Shown here: positions 30,709 to 40,011 of the stretch, piece by piece | Layout of the letters: each line of letters begins with the position of its first letter | How positions within the stretch are numbered: the stretch's first letter is position 1 | Origin: an alpha proteobacterium IMCC14465 | GTDB taxonomy: Bacteria > Pseudomonadota > Alphaproteobacteria > RS24 | Assembly: GCA_000293845.2 (NCBI GenBank) | Contig: ALYF01000003.1 | Span: 620,001-684,000 of the forward strand | Direction: 5' to 3' | DNA length: 64,000 bases | Notes under the pieces: generated by a model | Database searches by the model: none | Told to the model about the DNA's origin: nothing | The model's input: the letters and a program-made list of their open reading frames with translations, nothing else | Made by a program: the position numbers and the translations under genes

Positions 30709-31182
30709 TTGAGCCATCACGATAAAGCCGATAAATCAGGTAAATCCAGTGTCGCGCCACCTAAAGATAAGGTAGCGGATAAGATGGCTGAAACTGATTT
30801 AGATACCGGTTTTAATCCTGAGGCTTTATCTCGTCTTGAAGCGCGGGTAAATCAGGCACGCAAACCGCAAACCCCGGAAAACGATACACGTGGACGGGGG
30901 TCTGCTATCGGAATGGCATACCGGCTATCTATGGAATTGGTTGTCGGTATTGTTGTTGGCGGGTTTATCGGCTGGTGGGTGGATAAATGGCTTTCGACCA
31001 AACCGATTTTTTTGCTGGTCATGCTGCTATTGGGTATGATAGCAGGTGTGGTGAATATGTTGCGGACAGCCCGTGACATGAGACAAGTTTTAGGTGTTGA
31101 TGAAACGCCGGTTTCTGAGGTTGGAACACAAGCAACAACAGAAGCAAAAACCAAGACTAAAGAGTTTCCTGACGGCTCTTAA
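30709..31182 (+). CDS. atpI: ATP synthase assembly protein AtpI
   Basis: 157 aa. A long charged N-terminus is followed by two membrane helices, MELVVGIVVGGFIGWWVDKW and PIFLLVMLLLGMIAGVVNML, the AtpI pattern; this family aids assembly of the c-ring. The start is a TTG with GAGGGAGC upstream. It is first of the Fo gene group, as in most bacterial atp operons. The C-terminal tail is low-complexity Thr/Lys. Confidence 0.88.
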   Translation: MSHHDKADKSGKSSVAPPKDKVADKMAETDLDTGFNPEALSRLEARVNQARKPQTPENDTRGRGSAIGMAYRLSMELVVGIVVGGFIGWWVDKWLSTKPIFLLVMLLLGMIAGVVNMLRTARDMRQVLGVDETPVSEVGTQATTEAKTKTKEFPDGS

Positions 31183-31266
31183 AACCTGTTCAGAGAGATT
31201 GTTTTCGGACATATCTTCAGATGGATAAGACGCTGGAAGATATGTTCTCAAGATATGGAGTAAAAA

Positions 31267-32067
31267 TTGGCTTCTAAATCTCACGGTGAGGCAAATGGGC
31301 AAGATGCCGGCGGGTTCAATGTAGACCCGATGCACCAGTTTGAGGTTCACGCGATTTATGACCTGCCACCTGTGGCCGGCATTAATGTGTCCTTCACCAA
31401 TTCATCGCTCTGGATGATGATTGCCATTACTGTGGCATCTCTTTTATTTATCTTTTCAGCCCGTAAGCCGTCGCTTGTTCCAAGCAGACTTCAGTCTTTC
31501 GGTGAGCTGACCTATGAATTTGTCGCCAATATGATTAGAGACAATGCCGGCAAAGAAGGCATGAAGTATTTTCCTTTTGTCTTCACGCTGTTTGTCTTTG
31601 TGCTGTTTTGCAACATGCTCGGCATGATTCCCTATTCCTTCACGGTCACAAGCCATCTTATTGTTACATTCGCGCTGGCCTCTGCCGTGTTTTTACTTGT
31701 AACGGGTGTTGGTATTGTCCGTCACGGTGTCGGCTTTTTGAAGCTGTTTGTACCCTCGGGTATTCCGGTGGCGTTGTTACCGCTTTTGGTGGTGATTGAG
31801 CTTATCTCATATCTAACCCGTCCGGTCAGCCTGTCAGTGCGCTTATTTGCCAATATGATGGCCGGACACACAATGTTAAAAGTCTTTGGCGGTTTTGCCG
31901 TCGCATTCTTGTCTGCCGGTGGTGTGATGTCCGTCGGTGTGATTGCCCCTGTTGCCATGATGGTTGCTTTTACGGGGCTGGAATTTCTCATCGCCTTTTT
32001 GCAGGCCTATGTCTTTACGATTTTGACCTGCATTTACTTAAATGATGCCATTCATTTGGATCACTAA
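31267..32067 (+). CDS. atpB: ATP synthase Fo subunit a
   Basis: Proton channel subunit, 266 aa. FNVDPMHQFEVHAIYDL at the N-terminus and the essential arginine in PVSLSVRLFANMMAGHTMLK are diagnostic; AFTGLEFLIAFLQAYVFTIL lies near the end. Five or six membrane helices. The start is TTG at 31267 after ATGGAG. It works with the c-ring from the next gene. Confidence 0.97.
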   Translation: MASKSHGEANGQDAGGFNVDPMHQFEVHAIYDLPPVAGINVSFTNSSLWMMIAITVASLLFIFSARKPSLVPSRLQSFGELTYEFVANMIRDNAGKEGMKYFPFVFTLFVFVLFCNMLGMIPYSFTVTSHLIVTFALASAVFLLVTGVGIVRHGVGFLKLFVPSGIPVALLPLLVVIELISYLTRPVSLSVRLFANMMAGHTMLKVFGGFAVAFLSAGGVMSVGVIAPVAMMVAFTGLEFLIAFLQAYVFTILTCIYLNDAIHLDH

Positions 32068-32110
32068 TTTTAACTAACCGCCCAAATGGGCACATAAATG
32101 GAGAGAAACT

Positions 32111-32338
32111 ATGGAAGCAGAAGCAGCAAAATATATCGGCGCAGGCATTGCATGTATTGCCCTTGCAGGTGCAGGTATTTCAATCGGTACGATTTTTGGT
32201 AATTACCTAGCCGGTGCCCTTCGTAATCCTTCAGCAGCACAAAGCCAGTTCCCGAATCTTCTTCTCGGCTTTGCTCTGGCAGAAGCGACAGGCCTTTTCG
32301 GTCTTATCGTTGCCCTTATTCTGCTGTTTGTTGTTTAA
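32111..32338 (+). CDS. atpE: ATP synthase Fo subunit c
   Basis: 75-aa hairpin of two membrane helices. The proton-carrying acid is E58 in LLLGFALAEATGLFGLI. The glycine-rich first helix (GAGIACIALAGAGISIGTIF) and the R38-N39-P40 loop are classic. A strong GGAGAGAAACT ribosome binding site fits its high copy number in the ring. Confidence 0.98.
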   Translation: MEAEAAKYIGAGIACIALAGAGISIGTIFGNYLAGALRNPSAAQSQFPNLLLGFALAEATGLFGLIVALILLFVV

Positions 32339-32360
32339 GTTAACGAACAGAGAGACATAA

Positions 32361-32852
32361 ATGCCTCAGCTCGATCCGGCATCCTTTGCGCCGCAACTCG
32401 TTTGGCTGTTTATCAGCTTTATCGCCCTGTATTTTTTGCTGGGTCGTTTTGCCTTGCCCAAAATCGGCGGCATTATTAAAGCGCGACAAGACAGGCTAGA
32501 CGATGACTTAAGTCAGGCAGAAACCTATCGGCAGGAAGCCGAGCAGGCTATGGCTGATTATGAAGCGGCACTGGCAGAAGCCAGAGGCAAAGCTGCCGAG
32601 ATTATTCAGGAAGTCAGGGACGCAACCGCTGCTGAACTGGCGAAGCAGGAGGCAGAGCTTGAGGGGAAACTCTCAGCTCAGGCAGCTGAGGCTGAGGCGC
32701 GTATTCAAGCGTCTCGTGAGGCGGCATTAACAGGCATTCAAGAGACGGCTGAAGCGGTCGTTGCTGAGATTGTCCAAATGACCATCGGTCAGGACGTTAA
32801 GGATGATGCTGTTAAAAAAGCCGTCTCAGAAGAAATGAACAACCGGAGATAA
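32361..32852 (+). CDS. atpF': ATP synthase Fo subunit b'
   Basis: 163 aa. An N-terminal membrane helix (FAPQLVWLFISFIALYFLLG) is followed by a long Ala/Glu-rich coiled coil. Along with the next gene it forms a b/b' heterodimeric stator, as in photosynthetic and many other alphaproteobacteria. It is 22 bp after atpE. Sometimes named atpG or atpX. Confidence 0.93.
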   Translation: MPQLDPASFAPQLVWLFISFIALYFLLGRFALPKIGGIIKARQDRLDDDLSQAETYRQEAEQAMADYEAALAEARGKAAEIIQEVRDATAAELAKQEAELEGKLSAQAAEAEARIQASREAALTGIQETAEAVVAEIVQMTIGQDVKDDAVKKAVSEEMNNRR

Positions 32853-32855
32853 CGC

Positions 32856-33341
32856 ATGAGTTTTGACGCTTCCTTTTTTGTTGCTCTTTCTTTTGCCCTG
32901 GTCATTCTCTGGTTTCTAAAACTCGGATTGCCTGGGCGTGTTGCATCCATGCTAGATGAGCGCGCTGATAAAATCCGCGAGGAGCTTGACCAGGCTCAAA
33001 GTCTTCGCGATGAGGCGCAAGCCTTGCTGAAAAACTATCGTCAGCGTGTCAAAAAGGCCGAAGAAGAGTCCAAGTCTATGATTGAACAGGCCAAGCTGGA
33101 CTCCGAAAAAATGGCGGAAGATGCTCAGATTGCTTTGCAAGCCCGACTGGAAAGAAAAACCCGTCAGGCGGAAGATAAAATCGCACAAGCAGAAGCACAG
33201 CTTTCACAAGAAATTCGGGCGGTGTCTGCAGAGCTTGCTATTTCAGCGGCGGGTAAACTTATCAGTGAGAATATGACCACTGAAACCGCGGATAAAATCC
33301 TCAATAATTCAATTCAAAACGTCAGCAGTCACCTTAACTGA
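32856..33341 (+). CDS. atpF: ATP synthase Fo subunit b
   Basis: 161 aa. N-terminal helix (FFVALSFALVILWFLKLGLP) and a coiled-coil stalk. It starts 3 bp after the b' stop. The F1 genes do not follow, so Fo and F1 are in separate operons, as in other alphaproteobacteria. Its 3' end overlaps the convergent slt gene by 33 bp. Confidence 0.94.
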   Translation: MSFDASFFVALSFALVILWFLKLGLPGRVASMLDERADKIREELDQAQSLRDEAQALLKNYRQRVKKAEEESKSMIEQAKLDSEKMAEDAQIALQARLERKTRQAEDKIAQAEAQLSQEIRAVSAELAISAAGKLISENMTTETADKILNNSIQNVSSHLN

Positions 33342-35102
33342 TCCGGTTTTACTGCGCGTCGTTTCCACTTGCATGTCAGTTTGACTTCGATATATCGGCC
33401 ATTCTCCGGCGGCGAGTTCATCTAGACTTGGGCTGGATTGGTTGAGCCTATCTCTATAAATCCAAAGATTAGCCATTACCTTTTGCACATATAGTCTTGT
33501 TTCGGGTGCGCGCATGCTCTCAAGGAATAGGAGCGGGTCTTGTGCGCGGCCAATTTCGCGGGCCCATCTTTTCACATTGCCTGGGCCGGCATTATAGGAG
33601 GCGAGGGCTTTAATGAGATTATTTTCCATTGTTTCTTCGCCGAGCAATTTATCAAGATAGGTTTGCCCAATATCCAGATTGACCGGAATGTTGTAGAGGC
33701 GATCGCGCCCAGATTTGTAACGGAACTTCCTATCACCGGACACAAAGGCGGCAGTGGCGGGCATAATTTGCATAAGTCCCCGCGCACCGGCATGAGATTT
33801 GGCACGCGCCTTAAAACGACTTTCCTGGCGGATAAGGGCAAAGATAAGTGCTTTATCCACTTTGTAATCAGCCGATGGCATATAATCATGTATTGGATAA
33901 TACCCCTCCGGCAGCACATGCGGTGTGCGCTCATTGCCATATTCCAAAATTTCAGTCATAGCCAGTTCAACGGCAGAAAGTTTAAGGTCAAGCGCAAGCC
34001 TGAGCAGCGCCCTCTGCTGAGGCGGGGTGAGACGGTTTCGGATGTTGAGCAATTCAAGCTCAGTCAATTCCTGCTGATTAGCTTCGAGTAGTTTGATGGC
34101 ACGTTGCACAGCATCAAGGTTTTCGATGGTTTCGGTTTCCTGCAGGCTGGTCTGCGTCCATGAGAAGGCGACCGGGCCATTCAAGCGCCGATAGGCCAAG
34201 AGGCCATAGAAATCATTGCCGCCATATCTGACCGCATTTTCAAGCATTGAGGTGGCTTCAGGGTTTTTGTTTAAAGCAAGATAGCTCCGTGCCGCCCAGA
34301 CCGAGGCGGCGGCGCGATGACGGTTTTTAGCGTTTTCATTTTCAGACAGGTAAGTGAAATGCGTCACAGCGACATTAAATTTGTTGAGACGCCATGCTGC
34401 CAGCCCCGCATGCCAATCAGACAGCGTGACCACATGACGGCTGCGTGTGGCAAGCTGAGCAATTTCGAGTGCCTTTGACGGCTTGCCCTCAATAAAATAG
34501 GAGCGTGCGATTTTTGAACGTAACAAATCTGTTTCGGCGGCGGAAAGTTGTCTATCTACCGATTTTTTGGAGATATAACGCAGAGCCTGTGTCGGGCGTT
34601 CACGATAAGTCAGGCGGTTAACCTCACGCCGGATACGCCGTGTACTGCGTTTATAAAACGTGCGCACAACTGGCAGGGAAGAGACGTAAGTTTGATTATA
34701 AATGCGCGCAGGGGGCGGTTTTGGCATGCGTGCCCCTGTAGGGCGGCGCTTCTTGGCGAGGTGATACACTTGCCACGCACCCGGATGGTCGGCATATTTT
34801 TTCAGCCAGTCACGCAATTCTGTCCAATTGGAGCGATAGGCTGTCGGGTGCATATATCTCAGACGATAGACATGCCCCAGCAAAGATGTGTCATCGAGTT
34901 CTCTAATAAGCCTATCTGCCGCCGCCCATTTGGCGCTTTCCTGTAATTCAAAAATTCTTTTATAGATTTCATGGTCAGGCAGTTTGGGTGGTGGTTGGTA
35001 GGCTGGTCTGGGTTCCGGCGGGCCAAGTGTGCGTGCCGCAACTTGTTCGCCGCTGCTTAAAAGCAAAACACTCAAAAGGATGAGGCAGGAAAATAAACGC
35101 AT
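33309..35102 (-). CDS. slt: Soluble lytic murein transglycosylase
   Basis: 597 aa, exported (signal RLFSCLILLSVLLLSSGEQ). A large helical superhelix is followed by the C-terminal catalytic domain: catalytic Glu in ALIFALIRQESRFKARAKS, then HAGARGLMQIMPATA and ASYNAGPGNVKRWAREIG. It cleaves peptidoglycan glycan strands to 1,6-anhydro ends. The start overlaps the stop of the upstream glycosylase gene (TAATG). A proline-rich stretch follows the signal peptide. The last codons overlap atpF on the other strand. Confidence 0.94.
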   Translation of the reverse strand: MRLFSCLILLSVLLLSSGEQVAARTLGPPEPRPAYQPPPKLPDHEIYKRIFELQESAKWAAADRLIRELDDTSLLGHVYRLRYMHPTAYRSNWTELRDWLKKYADHPGAWQVYHLAKKRRPTGARMPKPPPARIYNQTYVSSLPVVRTFYKRSTRRIRREVNRLTYRERPTQALRYISKKSVDRQLSAAETDLLRSKIARSYFIEGKPSKALEIAQLATRSRHVVTLSDWHAGLAAWRLNKFNVAVTHFTYLSENENAKNRHRAAASVWAARSYLALNKNPEATSMLENAVRYGGNDFYGLLAYRRLNGPVAFSWTQTSLQETETIENLDAVQRAIKLLEANQQELTELELLNIRNRLTPPQQRALLRLALDLKLSAVELAMTEILEYGNERTPHVLPEGYYPIHDYMPSADYKVDKALIFALIRQESRFKARAKSHAGARGLMQIMPATAAFVSGDRKFRYKSGRDRLYNIPVNLDIGQTYLDKLLGEETMENNLIKALASYNAGPGNVKRWAREIGRAQDPLLFLESMRAPETRLYVQKVMANLWIYRDRLNQSSPSLDELAAGEWPIYRSQTDMQVETTRSKTGSVKVTADVLN

Positions 35103-36160
35103 TAGTTTGTCTCGTCCGTTTTGTTCCTAGCTTGTGCCGGCACGGTATCTGGAAGCCTTTTTTGTAGACTACATAAATCCCGCCATGTTTCAGCCTTACG
35201 CGCAGGGTTTCTGAGGAGATAGGCGGGGTGTAATATTGGTAAAGCGGGTATTTTGCGACCTTTAATGTCGATGTCCTGCCATGAGCCACGCAATTTGGTA
35301 ATACCAAGCGTGCTGTTCAGCATTTCTTTTGCTGAAACACCGCCGACAAGAACAAGGATGTCCGGTTCTATCAATTCAATATGCCTTAACAAAAATGGAC
35401 GGCATAAAGCTGTTTCGTCGGGTGTCGGGGTTCTGTTACCTGTCGGACGCCACGGGACGAGATTGGTGATGTAGATATCATTGCGGTCAAGACCAATAGC
35501 GGCGAACATTTTATCCAGCAATTTGCCACTGCGCCCGATAAAAGGTTTGCCTTCACGGTCTTCATCCCGCCCGGGTGCTTCTCCGACCAGCATGATTTTG
35601 GCAGCAGGGTTGCCGTCGGAAAATACAGTGTTTTTGGCGGCTCGTTTTAGCGCACAGCCTTCAAAGGCTTCCATCGCTTCTTTTAAGGCTTCACGCGTAT
35701 CGGCTTGCTGTGCAGCGGCTTCTGCTGCGGATATATTTCCTGCTTCTGAGGCGCGTTCTGCGCTTATTGTCAGGCCTGCTTGCTCTGCTTGTGGTGCTTG
35801 TCCAGCTTGAGGGGTACTTTCGCGCAAAACCGCGTGGGCGACAGGGCGGGGTGCTGTTGTGTCATATGAAGGCATTTCATAATTTTGTTCAGATGTCACC
35901 GATGCCGGTTCAGCAGTTTTAGCCTCACTATTTTCAGAAGATTGTTGATGACCCGCCTCTGGCTGACTTTGTGGAGCCGGAGACGGTATTTTTGTATTTG
36001 GCGGCGCCTCAAATCGGTTAACGGGTTCGGCCTCCAGAAACACATCAATTCCGGCATTTATTTGGAATTCCAGCGCATGAATAAGGCCCATATAGTCTTC
36101 ATGACGGATAGGTGCCTGTTGCGTTGCGGGTGATGTGTCTGTCACGGGGTGATTATCCAA
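35102..36160 (-). CDS. Uracil-DNA glycosylase, family 4
   Basis: 352 aa. The first 150 residues are a Pro/Gln/Ala-rich, low-complexity linker. The catalytic domain starts near CALKRAAKNTVF, then MLVGEAPGRDEDREGKPFIG and SGKLLDKMFAAIGLDRND, with the leucine-loop region PALPILHPAYLLRNPARK. It excises uracil from DNA. Only one cysteine is seen where many family-4 members have CxxC (CALK), although another cysteine occurs in ETALCRPFLLRH. Stop overlaps the slt start, so the two are co-transcribed. Confidence 0.9.
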   Translation of the reverse strand: MDNHPVTDTSPATQQAPIRHEDYMGLIHALEFQINAGIDVFLEAEPVNRFEAPPNTKIPSPAPQSQPEAGHQQSSENSEAKTAEPASVTSEQNYEMPSYDTTAPRPVAHAVLRESTPQAGQAPQAEQAGLTISAERASEAGNISAAEAAAQQADTREALKEAMEAFEGCALKRAAKNTVFSDGNPAAKIMLVGEAPGRDEDREGKPFIGRSGKLLDKMFAAIGLDRNDIYITNLVPWRPTGNRTPTPDETALCRPFLLRHIELIEPDILVLVGGVSAKEMLNSTLGITKLRGSWQDIDIKGRKIPALPILHPAYLLRNPARKAETWRDLCSLQKRLPDTVPAQARNKTDETN

Positions 36161-36459
36161 ATCAGTATCAATGTTGCATTATAATATAGATGTATTTGTC
36201 AGTCGCTTAAAACATCTATTTTAAGTTGGGTAAACGACATTTATTTGTCATGTCGACTTGTTTAGCATCCGGCCTTTACAACTTTTGGCATATCACACCC
36301 TGATTTAGATGATAGGCTCGAAACGATAGGCTAAAGACATTAGGCTAAAGACATTAGGTCGCATATGACACGAACGAGGGTCAATGTGGTTTGCAATCCG
36401 TCTGATTCGTCTTAAAATAGTGTATATACTTTATCTATTGCATATTCTGGTTCTTCTAT
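36161..36459. promoter_or_regulatory. Divergent intergenic region (UDG / ETF-QO)
   Basis: About 300 bp without a gene. It holds a 14-bp tandem duplication (TAGGCTAAAGACAT at 36327 and 36341, then TAGG) and AT-rich sequence suited to divergent promoters. TATACT occurs near 36424-36429 ahead of the ETF-QO gene. No RNA gene is seen. Confidence 0.4.
36327..36358. repeat. 14-bp tandem duplication upstream of ETF-QO
   Basis: Two perfect copies of TAGGCTAAAGACAT plus a partial third, about 130 bp before the gene. Confidence 0.8.
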
Positions 36460-36489
36460 GTGTCAGATGCGTGTGAAAAGGAGAAGCCG

Positions 36490-38202
36490 TTGTCAAACTT
36501 ACCGGTAAATGAGGTAAACACCCTTCAGGGCTGGGCACTTGCGCCTGAAGAGCGCGAAGCTATGGAATTTGATGTTGTTATTGTCGGTGCGGGTCCTGCG
36601 GGTCTATCGGCAGCTATTCGGCTGAAACAACAAACCAATGAAGCGGGTAACGATATTTCGGTTTGTGTTCTTGAAAAAGGCTCTGAAGTGGGGGCGCATA
36701 TATTGTCCGGTGCGGTTATTGACCCGCGCGGGATGAACAAGTTATTTAGCGACTGGAAAGAGCGTGGCGCGCCTATGGAAACGCCTGTGACCCGTGACCG
36801 TTTTCTGTGGCTCGGCCATTCTGGGGCCTTGCCTTTGCCAAATATCATGTTGCCGCCTCTGATGAAAAATCACGGTAATTATATTGCCAGTCTCGGCAAT
36901 GTGACGCGCTGGCTTGGTGAACAGGCTGAAGCGCTTGGCGTGGAGATTTATCCCGGCTTTGCCGCTGCTCAATTACTGTTTGATGATAATGGTGCTGTGC
37001 GCGGAGTTGCGACTGGCGATATGGGCGTATCCAAAGATGGCGACAAGAAAGATAGCTGGATGGCAGGTATGGAATTGCATGCCAAATATACTTTACTGGC
37101 TGAAGGCGTTCGTGGGTCATTATCTAAGGCGACAATTGCTCATTATGAACTCGACAAAGATGCTGACCATCAAAAATACGGTATTGGTATTAAGGAATTA
37201 TGGCAGGTTGCCCCAGAAAAATTCAGATCCGGTTATGTTCAGCATACGCTTGGTTGGCCGCTTGATAATAAAACAGGCGGCGGGTCTTTCCTTTATCACT
37301 TTGGCGATAATTATGTCTCTATCGGTTTTGTGACCCATCTGAATTACCAGAATCCTTATCTGTCTCCTTATGACGAATTCCAGCGTTTTAAAATGCATCC
37401 GGCAATTCGGGAGACTTTAGAAGGCGGCAAACGCATTTCTTATGGTGCGCGGGCGATTACTGAGGGGGGGTATCAGTCAGTACCAAAACTTGTATTCCCA
37501 GGCGGCGCTCTATTAGGTTGTGCGGCAGGGTTTGTGAATGTGCCGCGTATTAAAGGCAGTCACAATGCCATGGAAAGTGGCATAATGGCGGCGGATGCAG
37601 TCTATGAGGCCATTTCGGCTGGGCGCGCGCAAGATGAATTAACTGCCTATCAGGAAGCTTATGATGCCTCCGATATCAAAAAAGAGTTGAAACTGGTCAG
37701 AAATGTGAAGCCACTCTTATCTAAATTTGGCACATTTCTCGGTACGATACTGGGCGGTTTTGAAATGTGGATGCAGACGCTCAAAATTGGTCTGCCCTAT
37801 ACGCTGAGCCACGGTAAGCCCGACCATGCCGCGCTCAAAAAAGCCTCTGCCAGTAAGCCGATTGATTATCCCAAGCCGGATAATATTGTGGCTTTTGATA
37901 AGCTGTCTTCGGTTTTTCTGTCGGCGACCAATCATGAGGAAGACCAGCCTGCGCATTTAACACTTAAGGACGCAAGCGTTCCGGTTGAGGTGAACCTTCC
38001 CGATTTTGCCGAACCTGCACAACGCTATTGCCCTGCCGGGGTTTATGAGATTGTTGGTGAGGAAGCGGGTGAAGAACCGCGTTTGCAGATTAATGCGCAA
38101 AATTGTGTGCATTGTAAAACCTGTGATATTAAATGTCCGTCTCAGAATATTAATTGGGTCGTGCCGGAAGGTGGCGGAGGCCCGAATTACCCGAATATGT
38201 AG
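36490..38202 (+). CDS. Electron transfer flavoprotein-ubiquinone oxidoreductase
   Basis: Inner-membrane-associated FAD and 4Fe-4S enzyme that passes electrons from ETF to ubiquinone. The FAD site is DVVIVGAGPAGLSAAIRLKQ near the start. The C-terminal ferredoxin-like domain has QRYCPAGVYEI and CVHCKTCDIKCPSQNINWV, with the cluster cysteines. I take TTG at 36490 as start, because an AAGGAG ribosome binding site sits 6 nt before it; a GTG at 36460 is the alternative. 570 aa matches the family. Confidence 0.95.
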   Translation: MSNLPVNEVNTLQGWALAPEEREAMEFDVVIVGAGPAGLSAAIRLKQQTNEAGNDISVCVLEKGSEVGAHILSGAVIDPRGMNKLFSDWKERGAPMETPVTRDRFLWLGHSGALPLPNIMLPPLMKNHGNYIASLGNVTRWLGEQAEALGVEIYPGFAAAQLLFDDNGAVRGVATGDMGVSKDGDKKDSWMAGMELHAKYTLLAEGVRGSLSKATIAHYELDKDADHQKYGIGIKELWQVAPEKFRSGYVQHTLGWPLDNKTGGGSFLYHFGDNYVSIGFVTHLNYQNPYLSPYDEFQRFKMHPAIRETLEGGKRISYGARAITEGGYQSVPKLVFPGGALLGCAAGFVNVPRIKGSHNAMESGIMAADAVYEAISAGRAQDELTAYQEAYDASDIKKELKLVRNVKPLLSKFGTFLGTILGGFEMWMQTLKIGLPYTLSHGKPDHAALKKASASKPIDYPKPDNIVAFDKLSSVFLSATNHEEDQPAHLTLKDASVPVEVNLPDFAEPAQRYCPAGVYEIVGEEAGEEPRLQINAQNCVHCKTCDIKCPSQNINWVVPEGGGGPNYPNM

Positions 38203-38246
38203 AACACGCTTCTCAGGGGGCGTCTAAGCGGAGAAGCTAAAATATC

Positions 38247-40004
38247 ATGTCAGATCAAAAATCATCTGTTTTGACAAAACTACGTTTTTTGATGCCTATT
38301 ATTCTGGGTGGTGTCATCTTCTCAATGCTTGTCGTGATGCCGTTATTGCGCTCTCGAAATTTACCAATTTTGCAAGATACCGGCCCGTCTCTGACGGGGC
38401 ATATTCTGGCAGGTAGTTTCGCGCATGAGCAGAAAGATTTATCTGCCGCGATTAAATATTATGAAGTGGCGCTCGGTGTTAATTCCGATAATCCTGCTTT
38501 GCTTGAAAAACTTTTCAGTCTTTACATGTCAGCCGGTGATATGGATAAGGCCGTCGGCCTCGCACCGCTTTTGCTGAATAAGGAACAAGATGTCCAACAG
38601 GCGCAGCTCGTCCTCGCCGTCGAAAAATTTAAAGATAAAAAATATGAGCAGGCGGAAGCTATTATTGAGCAGACGCGTGATGACCCATTTTCGGTTTTTG
38701 TGAAAAACATGTTTCTCATGTGGGCAGCCTATGGGCGGGACGAAGATGAGCTTGCCCGCGCCCATGCGGAAACTTTGCTCGGTCTTAATACGCTCAATAC
38801 GCTGGCAAGATGGAATATTGCCCGTCTCTTTGAAGCGCTGGGCGATGATAAGCGCGCCAATGAATTATTTATCTCAGTCATTCAGAAAAATGCTCAAAAC
38901 AATGTCATGAGGGGGAGCAGTTTTTTCTCGGATTATATGGGCTTTCTGGTCGCTCAAGGTCGTGGTGATGAAGCTATGATGCTGCTTGAAAGCCATTTGC
39001 CGCAAAAAGACCAGACCCCTTACACGCTGGATGCCTATCGTGTGGTTGAAACGCCAAATAAACGCAACGCTCTGTCGCCAGCAGAAGGGCTGGCAATGGG
39101 GTTTCTGGAGCTGGGAGTGATTTTTAGCGGTGAATTACCCGCTGAAATTACCCTGCCATATCTGCATCAGGCGCTCTGGCTGAATAACAAATCCGACAAA
39201 GCCCGCGTGGTGATTGGCGAGTTACTGACAGGGATGGGGGATGAAAATCGCGCGCTGGATATTTATGGTGCGGTGACGTCATCTTCAGTATCTCGAATTT
39301 TTGCACGCCTATCTGAGGCGAGAATACTAGAAAATCTAGGACGCAAAGCAGAGGCGCAGTCTTTGCTTGAAAAATTGGCAGATAAAGAAACCCATGCCTT
39401 CACCTTGCAATCTCTGGCTGATTTTTATCGTCGTGATGAACAAATGGCCAAGGCTGAATTAATCTATAACAAGTTGATTGATGCGCTTGGCGAAGATGAA
39501 AGCCTCAACTGGGAGCTGTATTTTTATCGCGGCATCACGCTTGAACAGCAAGACAAATGGGATGCGGCGGAAGCTGATTTGTTGAGGGCGCGACGTCTAT
39601 CGGGCAACCAGCCATTTGTGTTGAACTATCTCGGCTATAGCTGGATTGATAATGGCGTTAATCTCTATCAGGGATTGGAAATGATTAAGAAGGCGGTGGC
39701 GCAGGAGCCACGCAATGGCTTCTTTGTCGACAGTCTGGGATGGGCGTTTTACCGGATGAAAGATTTCGACACGGCGGTGCAGTTTCTGGAAAAAGCGACT
39801 GAGTTGGAACCGGATGACCCCGAGATTATTGACCATTTAGGGGATGCTTTGTGGCAATCCGGTCGCCAGATTGAGGCGCGTTATCAGTGGCGCCGCGCGC
39901 TTGCACTCGAAGATGAATCTGCGAAGCAAAAAGAAATCGAAGATAAAATCGATCATGGTGTCCTTCAAGATGCCGCAGGCGCTGGCTCTGGCACTTCTAT
40001 CTGA
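38247..40004 (+). CDS. TPR-repeat protein, membrane anchored
   Basis: 585 aa. One N-terminal helix (FLMPIILGGVIFSMLVVMPL) anchors a long series of tetratricopeptide repeats, for example AIKYYEVALGVNSDNPALLE and the C-terminal FFVDSLGWAFYRMKDFDTAV then EPDDPEIIDHLGDALWQSGR. It probably acts as a periplasmic scaffold. It sits between ETF-QO and ispE, a placement I know from other alphaproteobacteria. No enzymatic motif is seen. Confidence 0.88.
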   Translation: MSDQKSSVLTKLRFLMPIILGGVIFSMLVVMPLLRSRNLPILQDTGPSLTGHILAGSFAHEQKDLSAAIKYYEVALGVNSDNPALLEKLFSLYMSAGDMDKAVGLAPLLLNKEQDVQQAQLVLAVEKFKDKKYEQAEAIIEQTRDDPFSVFVKNMFLMWAAYGRDEDELARAHAETLLGLNTLNTLARWNIARLFEALGDDKRANELFISVIQKNAQNNVMRGSSFFSDYMGFLVAQGRGDEAMMLLESHLPQKDQTPYTLDAYRVVETPNKRNALSPAEGLAMGFLELGVIFSGELPAEITLPYLHQALWLNNKSDKARVVIGELLTGMGDENRALDIYGAVTSSSVSRIFARLSEARILENLGRKAEAQSLLEKLADKETHAFTLQSLADFYRRDEQMAKAELIYNKLIDALGEDESLNWELYFYRGITLEQQDKWDAAEADLLRARRLSGNQPFVLNYLGYSWIDNGVNLYQGLEMIKKAVAQEPRNGFFVDSLGWAFYRMKDFDTAVQFLEKATELEPDDPEIIDHLGDALWQSGRQIEARYQWRRALALEDESAKQKEIEDKIDHGVLQDAAGAGSGTSI

Positions 40005-40011
40005 CATTTGT

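Noticed and set aside
39844-40011. N-terminal extension of ispE
   Set aside because: It overlaps the end of the TPR gene in another frame; ATG 40012 gives the standard IspE start.
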